Assembly: GCF_041434935.1 (NCBI RefSeq)
Contig: NZ_CP107964.1
Span: 434,001 to 498,000, forward strand
DNA: 64,000 nt
DNA from: Kitasatospora sp. NBC_00374
GTDB taxonomy: Bacteria; Actinomycetota; Actinomycetes; Streptomycetales; Streptomycetaceae
Direction of reading: 5' to 3'
The position numbers and the translations under genes are program-made. Each line of letters begins with the position of its first letter. Positions within the stretch are counted from its first letter, which is position 1. This document shows positions 57,435 through 64,000 of the stretch, piece by piece. The notes under the pieces are model-generated. The model saw nothing but the letters and a program-made list of their open reading frames with translations, was not told the origin of the DNA and ran no database searches.

Positions 57435-59612
57435 ATGGAGGCCCAGCAGAAGGCGGCCGGCGCACCGGAGGCCGCACAGGAGGCCGCGCCGGCGGCCGAA
57501 CCGAAGAACACCGAGGAGCACGCCGCCGCTCCCCCCACCCGGGAGGACGACCGCCCGGACCGCCCCGACCTGCTCTACCAACTGGGCGGCGCCCGGCAGG
57601 GAGACGGCGGCCAACACCGGCTGTACGCCGAGTCGGTGGGCGGCGACCAGTTCACCGGCGGCAAGCATTACCACTACCACCGGCCGAACGAGGCCACCGG
57701 CGCCCGTCCGGGCCGGGTGAGCCCGGACGAGCTTCGCGCGCTGGCCGGGGTCTACGTTTCCGGTCCCGCCGACGGCGAGGCGGTGATCGAGCTCGGCCGA
57801 CGGCACGTCCTGCTGCTCCAGGGTGCGCCCCGGTCCGGCCGCAAGGCCGCGGCGCTGCGCCTGCTGCACGCCGTCGGCGACGAGCAGGTGTTCCGGCTGG
57901 ACCCGGACACCGACCTGGCCCGCTTCCCCGAGGAGTCCACGGCCAGGGGCGGCTACCTGCTGGCGGAGCCGGTCACCCGGACCTCCGACCCGCTGCGCGG
58001 CGCCCGGATCGCGGTGCTCGGGGAGCGGCTCGCCGCCCACGGCAGCTTCCTGGTGATCGTCCTGGATCCGCAGGCGGCGGTCTCCGGGGTCCACACCGTG
58101 CGCTGGCGGCCCGCGGACGCCGACCGGGTGCTCCGCGCCCATCTCCGGCAGGCCCTGGTGGCGGCCCGCCGTGAGCCGGACGGCCCCGAGTGCGAGCGGC
58201 TGCTCGCACTTCCGCAGACCGCGCAGCTGCTGGCCGGGCATCACGGCCCGGCACGGCTGCGGTACTTCGCCGACCTGCTCGTCCGCCATCTCGACGGAGA
58301 CCTGAGCGAGGAGCAGCTCGGCGGCTTCGTGGCGGAGTCCGCGACCGGGCAGGTCGCCGAGGTGCTGGACGATCCCGCGTTGGACCTGCGCGACAAGGCC
58401 TTCCTGCTGGCCCTCGCCGTCTTCGAAGACGCCTCCTACCAGCAGATCGTCGCGGAGTCCGACGCGCTCACCCTGGTGCTGCGGCAGGCGGAGGACCCCG
58501 AGCGGCACCTCGGTCTGCCCCGGTTCGACCGGGACAGGGCGCGACTGCTGGAGCTCGCCCACGCGTTCGAGGCGCCGAGCGTCCAGGACACCGACTGGGG
58601 CCGGGTACCCGCCACCAAGATCTCCTTCCGCGACCCCGGGGCGGGCCTGGCGACCCTGCGCCACCTCTGGCTGGAGCACCCGGCGGCGCGCGAGCCCGTC
58701 GCCGAGTGGCTGAACGGCCTCGCCCGCTCCGAGGCGCCCCTGCACCGGGTCCGCGCCGCGGTGGCCGCGGGACTGCTGACCACGCTCGACTTCGAGAGCG
58801 GCTTCCAGCTCTTCGTGGCGCCCTGGGCGGCGAGCAGCGGGCTTCGGCTGCGGCAGCTCGCCGCCTGGTCGCTCCAGGTCGCCGCCGAGGCCGGGCTGCT
58901 CCCCCTCGTCCAGCGGCTGCTGCGGGACTGGAGCCGTGACGGCGGCGTCGCCCTCCGCTGGACGGCCGCCCGCGCCTACGCCACGTTCGGCGTGGACCAC
59001 CCGTCCTCCGCGCTGCGGGACCTCGAACTGATCGCCCGGGACGAGGCCCGGCAGCAGCTGCGGGAGGTGGTGCTGGGCACGCTCGGCACCCTGATGGTGG
59101 GCGGCTGGCCCGGTCCCGTGCTGTCCGCGCTGGTCCAGTGGTCGCGCGACCCCTCCCCGGAGCTCCGGGACACCTGCTTCCGGGCGTTCCTGCTGGCCGT
59201 GCTCGAGTGGGACACCGGCGACGACGCCAGTGACCCGTGGCCCCGACTGCTGCGGATCGGCCTCGGCGAGGGCGAGTCCGCCCGGTCCGTCCGGGTGCTG
59301 TGGCGGGCGGCGCTCGAATCCGCCCCGTTCGGCGGCGCCGCGGTGGAGGCACTGCGCGGCTGGCTCCACGGAGCGGAGCGGCGGCACGGTCTGGTGGTGG
59401 CGCTGACCTCCTTCCTACCGACCCTGGTCGAGACCGACCGGGAGCGCGCGCGCCTGGACCACCTGCTCCGGCAGGTGGCACGCGCCGGCGGGCTGTCCGC
59501 CCAGGCACTGGCCGAACTGCGGCACCCGCTCACCGCCCCGGCCCCCCAGTACGCGGGGAACACGCCCGTCGTCGTCGGCGAGCCCGGCGACGCAGAGAGG
59601 ACGCGAGGATGA
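57435..59612 (+). CDS. STAND-like or HEAT-rich protein with N-terminal amyloid-type motif
   Basis: This 725-aa protein follows the cyclase by five nt. An unstructured N-terminus carries the peptide GGDQFTGGKHYHYH at about residues 69-82. A P-loop-like region VLLLQGAPRSGRKAAAL (about 118-134) resembles Walker A, but with Arg-Lys-Ala in place of Gly-Lys-Ser/Thr, so it may bind but not hydrolyse nucleotide. The C-terminal 400 residues are a helical repeat region with HEAT-like pairs. This layout recalls inactive STAND proteins of conflict systems. The shared motif suggests direct association with the cyclase. Its stop overlaps the next start (ATGA). Confidence 0.75.
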   Translation: MEAQQKAAGAPEAAQEAAPAAEPKNTEEHAAAPPTREDDRPDRPDLLYQLGGARQGDGGQHRLYAESVGGDQFTGGKHYHYHRPNEATGARPGRVSPDELRALAGVYVSGPADGEAVIELGRRHVLLLQGAPRSGRKAAALRLLHAVGDEQVFRLDPDTDLARFPEESTARGGYLLAEPVTRTSDPLRGARIAVLGERLAAHGSFLVIVLDPQAAVSGVHTVRWRPADADRVLRAHLRQALVAARREPDGPECERLLALPQTAQLLAGHHGPARLRYFADLLVRHLDGDLSEEQLGGFVAESATGQVAEVLDDPALDLRDKAFLLALAVFEDASYQQIVAESDALTLVLRQAEDPERHLGLPRFDRDRARLLELAHAFEAPSVQDTDWGRVPATKISFRDPGAGLATLRHLWLEHPAAREPVAEWLNGLARSEAPLHRVRAAVAAGLLTTLDFESGFQLFVAPWAASSGLRLRQLAAWSLQVAAEAGLLPLVQRLLRDWSRDGGVALRWTAARAYATFGVDHPSSALRDLELIARDEARQQLREVVLGTLGTLMVGGWPGPVLSALVQWSRDPSPELRDTCFRAFLLAVLEWDTGDDASDPWPRLLRIGLGEGESARSVRVLWRAALESAPFGGAAVEALRGWLHGAERRHGLVVALTSFLPTLVETDRERARLDHLLRQVARAGGLSAQALAELRHPLTAPAPQYAGNTPVVVGEPGDAERTRG
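57642..57674 (+). repeat. 33-bp DNA repeat encoding GDQFTGGKHYH (STAND-like copy)
   Basis: Second copy of the repeat at 57385-57417; one C-to-T change is silent. Confidence 0.85.
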
Positions 59613-60868
59613 CGCACCAGCAGTGGGGACCGCAGCCCGGGCCCGAGGCGTACGGGCCACAGGGCCCGCAGCCGTACGGGCCACCGGACCCTCAACCGTA
59701 CGGTCCGCAGGCGTACGGGCCACAGGCGCCGCAGCCGTACCAGCCCCCGCACCCGCCGCCGGGCTGGCAGCCCCACCCGGCCCAGCCGCCCGCCCAACCC
59801 TGGCAGGGCGCCCAGCAGTTCCTGCGCGACATCTTCGCCGGTTCGCCGGCGCCCGGGGTGCCGCAGGCGGCGCTGCCGCGGTTCATGGCGATGAACAACC
59901 CGGTCGTCGGCCCGCGCCCGCTCAGCCGGCTGGACAACCTGATCCGCAAGCCGACCGGGGCGGCCGCCAGCGTGATCCTCTACGTGGCGCCGAGCGGGGA
60001 GCTGATCCCCAACGGATCCGCCCGCGACCAGCGGCAGAACGAGCCAGCCTGGCGGGTCTACCGCAGCTACTACGAGGTCGACCTCGGCCGGCACCCGTTG
60101 CAGGTGCACAGTGCCGTCCCCAGCCAGGGCGACGCCTTCCACTTCACCGCGGTGATCGACCTCGGCTGGCAGGTGTCCGACCCGGTCCGGGTGGTCCGGG
60201 AGGGCCTGACCGACATCCGCGCCGCGCTCGAACCGCTGCTGCTGTCCCGGATCCGCGCGGTCACCCGGCGCTTCGACATCGAGCACAGCGCGGACGCGGA
60301 GGAGGCCGTCAACAAGGAGCTCTCCGGCGCGCCGGTCGGCGTCGAACTCGGCCTGCACACCTGGTGCCTCGTCCGGCTCGCCCTCGACCAGAGCTCCACC
60401 GCCTACCTGACGACCCTGCGGGAGCAGCGGCGCGCGATCTCCACCACCACCGGCCGGCACGAGCTGAGAAAGCTGGAACAGTCCCAGCAGCAACAGCTGA
60501 CCGCGTCCGCGGCCGCCTTCCACGCGGCGTACCTCGAGTCCCACGACGTGTCCCGGCTCGCCCTCCAGCTGGCGCAGAACCCGGACGACGCGGCTGCCGT
60601 GATCTCGGCGCTCAACCAGCGCGACCGGGACGAAGCCTCGATGAAGGCCGAGCTGATCACGCAGATGATCCAGCAGGGCCACATCCAGCCGCACGAGTAC
60701 GAGGCACCGCTGGGCCTGGCGCTGGAACACCTCCAGCAACTGCTCCAGCTCGCGCCGCGGCAGGCCGCGCCGCTGCCCTCGCCGGATCGGCCGACGGCGC
60801 CGCCGCCACCGTCCTACCCGCCACCGTCCTACCCGCCGGCCGATCCGCCGCCGGGGTACCAGCCGTGA
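59609..60868 (+). CDS. SPFH/Band-7-like protein with Pro/Tyr-rich ends
   Basis: This 419-aa protein has a low-complexity N-terminus of repeated YGPQ and PQPYGPP units (about residues 1-65), an SPFH-like domain (about 95-285: RVYRSYYEVDLGRHPLQVHS, FTAVIDLGWQVSDPVRVV, EGLTDIRAALEPLL), then a helical region with Gln runs and a Pro-rich end. SPFH proteins form membrane-associated rings and scaffolds. The ATG overlaps the upstream stop (ATGA), and its own stop overlaps the PycTM-like start (GTGA). It could cluster the membrane effector. Confidence 0.75.
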   Translation: MTHQQWGPQPGPEAYGPQGPQPYGPPDPQPYGPQAYGPQAPQPYQPPHPPPGWQPHPAQPPAQPWQGAQQFLRDIFAGSPAPGVPQAALPRFMAMNNPVVGPRPLSRLDNLIRKPTGAAASVILYVAPSGELIPNGSARDQRQNEPAWRVYRSYYEVDLGRHPLQVHSAVPSQGDAFHFTAVIDLGWQVSDPVRVVREGLTDIRAALEPLLLSRIRAVTRRFDIEHSADAEEAVNKELSGAPVGVELGLHTWCLVRLALDQSSTAYLTTLREQRRAISTTTGRHELRKLEQSQQQQLTASAAAFHAAYLESHDVSRLALQLAQNPDDAAAVISALNQRDRDEASMKAELITQMIQQGHIQPHEYEAPLGLALEHLQQLLQLAPRQAAPLPSPDRPTAPPPPSYPPPSYPPADPPPGYQP

Positions 60869-61443
60869 CCGCGCCCCCGCTGCCGCCGGCGGCAGAGGTG
60901 GAGGCAGCGGCGGCGGGGGCGGTCGAGGCGGGGCGGGAGCGTCCCCCGGTCGACTGCCTGGACCAGGCCGCGACGCTCCTGGCCGGGGTCCGTGAGGAGA
61001 TCGCCCGGGCGGACGGCAAGGCGGCGATCCTGCTCGGCGCGGTCGGCGCGACCGGGGCGGCGCTGATCGCCGTCCTGGCCGGACGTCAGTGGAGCCCCGA
61101 CCAGCTTCCCGCCGTCGCCCGCGTCCTGTGGTGGTTCGGCGCCGTCTGCTGGACGGCGTCCCTGCTCTTCCTGCTCGGGGTGGTACTGCCGCGCCCCCTG
61201 CGCAGCCGCTGGCGGCCGGGCGAGCCGATCACCTACTTCGGCGACGTGGCCCGCGCCGACCACAGCGCAGACCTCCACGCCGCCCTCACCCTGATGGCCC
61301 GTGACCCTCTCCCCCCGCTCCTCGACGCCCTCCGCGCGACCAGCCGCATCGCCGTGGTCAAACACCGTTGCGTCCTCCTCGGCGCCGCCACCTTCGGCGC
61401 CGCCATCCTCGCCGCCCTCACCTCCGTCCTCGGCCTGCCCTGA
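60865..61443 (+). CDS. PycTM-type Pycsar membrane effector
   Basis: This 192-aa protein matches the Pycsar effector TM family: a helical segment CLDQAATLLAGVREEIARAD ending in DGKAAILLGAVGATGAAL, the conserved block that starts the first membrane span, then a second span (VARVLWWFGAVCWTASLLFL), a cytoplasmic loop with EPITYFGDVARADHSADLHA, and a last span near the C-terminus (GAATFGAAILAALTSVL). In Pycsar defence the TM effector disrupts the inner membrane after binding a cyclic pyrimidine nucleotide. The start is GTG 60865 inside the preceding stop. Confidence 0.85.
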   Translation: MTAPPLPPAAEVEAAAAGAVEAGRERPPVDCLDQAATLLAGVREEIARADGKAAILLGAVGATGAALIAVLAGRQWSPDQLPAVARVLWWFGAVCWTASLLFLLGVVLPRPLRSRWRPGEPITYFGDVARADHSADLHAALTLMARDPLPPLLDALRATSRIAVVKHRCVLLGAATFGAAILAALTSVLGLP

Positions 61444-61550
61444 CCACCGCCGACACACCCACCCGGGCCCGAACCGGTCGACGCCGGCAGCCGGTTCAGC
61501 ACGGGGCTCGCCCAGCGGACCCACGCTCGACGAGCGCTTCGGCGGCCGCC

Positions 61551-61586
61551 TCCTACCGCTCGGCGAGCCTGCGCCGAGCGGTAGGA
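61551..61586 (+). terminator. Strong terminator of the Pycsar-like operon
   Basis: Arms TCCTACCGCTCGGCG and CGCCGAGCGGTAGGA form a perfect 15-bp stem with a 6-nt loop, 108 nt after the last operon gene. Confidence 0.85.
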
Positions 61587-61796
61587 CGCAGCGGAAGGGC
61601 CGTACCCGGCGCGGCGCGGAGGGCCGGCGCCGGAGCGACCGCGGGTGTCAGGCGCTGTGCGTGACGAAGCCGCAGGCCGGGGCAGCGGCGCGGCCTGCGG
61701 CGCCGTCACGGGAGCCGAACCGGCGCCGTCCCGCGGCGGGGCGGGCGGAACGGGCTTGACGTGGCAGGTACGCACCGCGAAGGTGGGCCGACCATT

Positions 61797-61825
61797 GCCA
61801 TGTCACGCGTGCCATGTCACGCGCG
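61797..61825. repeat. Tandem repeat upstream of the LysR gene
   Basis: GCCATGTCACGCG occurs twice in tandem (61797-61809 and 61811-61823, with one base between), followed by a third partial copy beginning GCCATGGCAC. It lies about 75-100 nt before the LysR start and could be its binding region. Confidence 0.45.
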
Positions 61826-61898
61826 CCATGGCACCAGGCGAACGGCGGCCGTTCGACGCCACCGGCGGGGAGGGCGGGCCGTCGGGCGAGGAGGGCCA

Positions 61899-62867
61899 AT
61901 GGAGTTGGAGCTTCGGCACCTGCGGGTGCTGTGCGCGATCGCGGACACCGGCAGTGTGGGTCGGGCGGCCGCGCTGCTCGGGGCCTCCCAGCCGGCGACC
62001 AGCACCCAACTGCGCCGGATCGAGCGGTATCTGGGCGCTCCGCTGTTCGAGCGGGCGGCCTCGGGCGTGGTTCCGACCTGTTTCGGCGTCGAGGTGCTCG
62101 CGGCCGCGCGCGACGTCCTGGCCCGCGCCGACCGTCTGGGCCGCCGGGGGGCCGGGGACGCCGCACAGGCTCCCCGGGTACTGCGGCTGGCCGCGACCCT
62201 CTCCCCCGTCCTGCCGGGACTGCTGGCCCGGGCCCGGCGGCAGCGGCCCGACCTGCAGTTCACGGTGAGCAGCGTCTACCGGTCCTCGGACATCGTCGAG
62301 CTGCTGGAGCGGGGCGGGGCCGATGCCGCTCTGGCGGTGGACTATCCCGGGCGGGAGCTGCGGCACTCGCCGGCGCTCGCGTACCGGAGCATCGCCACCG
62401 AGCCGACGTTCGTGGCGCTGCCGGCCGGCCACCGGCTCAGGCACCGGACCGAGATCGCGTTGGCCGACCTGGCGGCGGAGACCTGGTTCCTGACCCCGGA
62501 CGACGGGGCGGGCTGGCACGCGGTCTTCCACGGTGCCTGCGCGGCTGCCGGTTTCTCACCGGCGACGGTGCACGAGTTCCTGGGCGGCCGACTGGAGTTG
62601 CAGGAGCTGATCGCGGCCGGCCTCGGGATCTCCATCGTCCAGGCGACCACCCGCCCACTCGCCGATGTGGTGGTCAGACCGCTGGCGGGTACGCCGATCT
62701 GGTTCCGGCACCTGCTGGTCTGGCGGCGGGCGGCGGTGAGCGACCAGGTGGTGGAGTCACTGTTCGGCGCGGCGACCTCCGCCTACCGGGGCCTGATCGC
62801 CGGCTCGCCGCACTTCCGCGCCTGGGCCGCCCGCACGTACCGCCCTTCGGGCTCGGCCGGCCAGTAA
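61899..62867 (+). CDS. LysR-family transcriptional regulator
   Basis: This 322-aa regulator begins MELELRHLRVLCAIADTGSV with the LysR helix-turn-helix (GRAAALLGASQPATSTQLRR), followed by a periplasmic-binding-like effector domain (about residues 95-300). It stands alone; the neighbour to the right is a collagenase gene. GGCGAGGAGG precedes ATG 61899. Tandem repeats just upstream may be its operator. Target and ligand are unknown. Confidence 0.92.
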   Translation: MELELRHLRVLCAIADTGSVGRAAALLGASQPATSTQLRRIERYLGAPLFERAASGVVPTCFGVEVLAAARDVLARADRLGRRGAGDAAQAPRVLRLAATLSPVLPGLLARARRQRPDLQFTVSSVYRSSDIVELLERGGADAALAVDYPGRELRHSPALAYRSIATEPTFVALPAGHRLRHRTEIALADLAAETWFLTPDDGAGWHAVFHGACAAAGFSPATVHEFLGGRLELQELIAAGLGISIVQATTRPLADVVVRPLAGTPIWFRHLLVWRRAAVSDQVVESLFGAATSAYRGLIAGSPHFRAWAARTYRPSGSAGQ

Positions 62868-62954
62868 GGCCCGGCCCCGACCCGTCCGCGCCCACTGCCA
62901 CTGCCGGTCCCTCTGCCATGGAGCCGTAAAGGTGTTATGCCAGGCCCTACTGAT

Positions 62955-62964
62955 GTCATATGAC
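62955..62964. promoter_or_regulatory. Short palindrome upstream of the collagenase gene
   Basis: GTCATATGAC is a perfect 10-bp palindrome in locally AT-richer DNA, about 108 nt before the collagenase start, probably within its promoter region. Confidence 0.35.
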
Positions 62965-63071
62965 CTGTGACATTGTTCTGATGGCTGATCCGGTGTCAGG
63001 ATTCACGTCGTCACCCCCCTGGCTTCACCCCCGATGCCCGGTGAGCTCCCCCACAGGATGAAGGACCCGCA

Positions 63072-64000
63072 GTGCGCCTTCGCATACCGCTTCCCACCCT
63101 CGTGGCCGGCGTCGTCGCCGGCTGTGCCACCGTCGCCACGCTGCTGCCGGCCTCGGCGTTCGCCGCGCCCGCCCTTCGCGCGCCCGCCCGGGCCGGCGAC
63201 ACCCCCGCCGCCGCGGCCTCCCCCGCCGTCCCGAAGCCGCTCGGCCCCCTCGTCGCGGCCGGCTCCGAGGAGCCCGGCCCCGTCGCGGCACCGCTGCCAC
63301 CGGCCCTGCTCGGCCAGGTCGTGATGGGCCAGCCGGCCGGCACGGCCTACCGGACCACGCCCCGCCCGGCCGAGCAGAAGGCCGGCCAGGCCAAGCCGGC
63401 GTCCGCCGCCCCGGCCGCCTCCGGTACGCAGAGCTGCACCCCGGCCGACTTCGGCAGCCGCAGCGGTTCCGACCTGGTCGCGTTCATCAAGTCCTCGACC
63501 ACGGACTGCGTCAGCACGCTGTACAACGTCACCGGCACCGACGCGGGCAACATCTTCAAGCAGCAGAAGATGCTGACCGTCGCCAACGCGTTCCAGGCCC
63601 TGGCGACCTCCTACACCGGCGACAACTCGTCCTCCGTCCTGCAGTTGGTGCTCTTCCTGCGGGCCGGCTACTACGTCCAGTCCTACAACAGCGGCTCCGT
63701 CGGCAGCTACGACACCGCCCTCACCAATGCCACCAAGGCCGGCCTGGACGCCTTCCTCACGAGCGCGCACTGGACCGACGTCACCGACGCCAACGGCTCC
63801 GTGCTCAAGGAGGTGCTGATCCTCACCGACAGCGCCAACCTGCAGGGCAAGTACCTGAACGTCTACAAGCAGGTCCTGAGCAGCTACACCAACGACTACA
63901 ACGCGTTCCCCAAGATGGTCGGCGCGGTCAACTCGGTGCTGTCCGCGCCGCTGTGGCGGGCCAACTGGAACCCGGACTTCGTCAACGCGGTCAGCGCCGA
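63072..64000 (+). CDS. Secreted M9 collagenase-like metallopeptidase, 5' part
   Basis: The frame opens at GTG 63072, nine nt after GAAGGACC, with a Sec signal peptide (RLRIPLPTLVAGVVAGC and a core ending ASAFA-AP, about residues 1-32). A Pro/Ala-rich linker follows (about 33-115), then the start of an M9 N-terminal domain: CTPADFGSRSGSDLVAFIKS, CVSTLYNVTGTDAGNIFKQQ and VLQLVLFLRAGYYVQSYN. The gene runs past the window end, so the HExxH zinc motif is not visible. Streptomyces collagenases of this group digest collagen and related peptides outside the cell. Confidence 0.9.
   Translation, partial: MRLRIPLPTLVAGVVAGCATVATLLPASAFAAPALRAPARAGDTPAAAASPAVPKPLGPLVAAGSEEPGPVAAPLPPALLGQVVMGQPAGTAYRTTPRPAEQKAGQAKPASAAPAASGTQSCTPADFGSRSGSDLVAFIKSSTTDCVSTLYNVTGTDAGNIFKQQKMLTVANAFQALATSYTGDNSSSVLQLVLFLRAGYYVQSYNSGSVGSYDTALTNATKAGLDAFLTSAHWTDVTDANGSVLKEVLILTDSANLQGKYLNVYKQVLSSYTNDYNAFPKMVGAVNSVLSAPLWRANWNPDFVNAVSA

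Noticed and set aside
1..64000. CRISPR arrays, rRNA or tRNA genes
   Set aside because: No regular direct repeats with unique spacers, no rRNA segments and no convincing cloverleaf with conserved T-loop were seen.

Overview
The window is very GC-rich with short intergenic gaps, GTG and TTG starts, conservon genes, SigE-type sigma factors and DUF families typical of Streptomyces or its close relatives such as Kitasatospora. It reads as an accessory, probably arm-like chromosomal region: catabolic and secreted enzymes, many regulators, a metal and arsenic resistance island, several decayed insertion sequences, one intact insertion sequence and a candidate anti-phage operon.

Layout. 0.1-4.2 kb: a right-to-left conservon (CvnA histidine-kinase-like, CvnB roadblock, CvnC DUF742, CvnD GTPase, and a CYP157-like P450 lacking the ExxR arginine). 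5.1-9.4 kb: a secreted GH59 galactosylceramidase-like enzyme with a ricin-type lectin domain, then an amidohydrolase. 9.5-13.5 kb: an XRE regulator with a palindrome upstream, an anchored extracytoplasmic protein, a HAD hydrolase and a truncated carboxylesterase. 13.6-18.3 kb: a SUKH protein followed by an IS graveyard (IS5-like, IS1182-like and IS3-like remnants, frameshifted genes) with a few small intact genes. 18.4-19.9 kb: a class 3 lipase with IPT/TIG domains.

20.2-30.3 kb is a metal and arsenic island: an MFS permease, an ArsO-like flavoprotein and a tiny protein with four CC pairs in one operon, divergent from an ArsR; a second ArsR with a perfect operator, overlapping an ArsN1/PAT-like acetyltransferase; an aquaporin-like channel with a third ArsR; an arsenate reductase; a fourth, His-rich ArsR beside a His-tailed MFS exporter (NreB-like); and a methyltransferase divergent from a TetR with a double palindrome between them. 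30.6-42 kb carries a DUF4239 protein, an ECF sigma factor with a membrane partner, a PIMT-like methyltransferase behind a 37-aa peptide gene, a TOPRIM protein, a TioE-type MerR regulator divergent from an erythromycin-esterase-like gene, and a class C serine hydrolase.

42.3-47.7 kb has a TPR-gene remnant, a degenerate IS21-type transposase, a DUF2637-like pair and a complete IS5-family element (46043-47401) with an extra passenger ORF. That element has split a glyoxalase-fold (VOC) gene cleanly, leaving a 3-bp TCA duplication. 48-50.3 kb groups a RipA-like membrane protein, a membrane protein with a possible TIR-like domain and a SLOG protein. 50.4-55.6 kb is an operon of a CocE-like hydrolase, DUF6069, cupin and a frameshifted acyl-CoA synthetase, divergent from a TetR gene with a perfect operator.

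55.7-61.6 kb is the most notable locus: a tightly coupled five-gene operon of a Crp/Fnr regulator, a class III nucleotide-cyclase-like protein, a STAND-like protein, an SPFH-like protein and a PycTM-type membrane effector, closed by a strong hairpin. The cyclase ends with, and the STAND-like protein carries near its N-terminus, the same peptide GDQFTGGKHYH. I read this as a Pycsar-like defence system with added amyloid-motif signalling and an SPFH scaffold. The window ends with a LysR gene and the 5' part of a secreted M9 collagenase gene.
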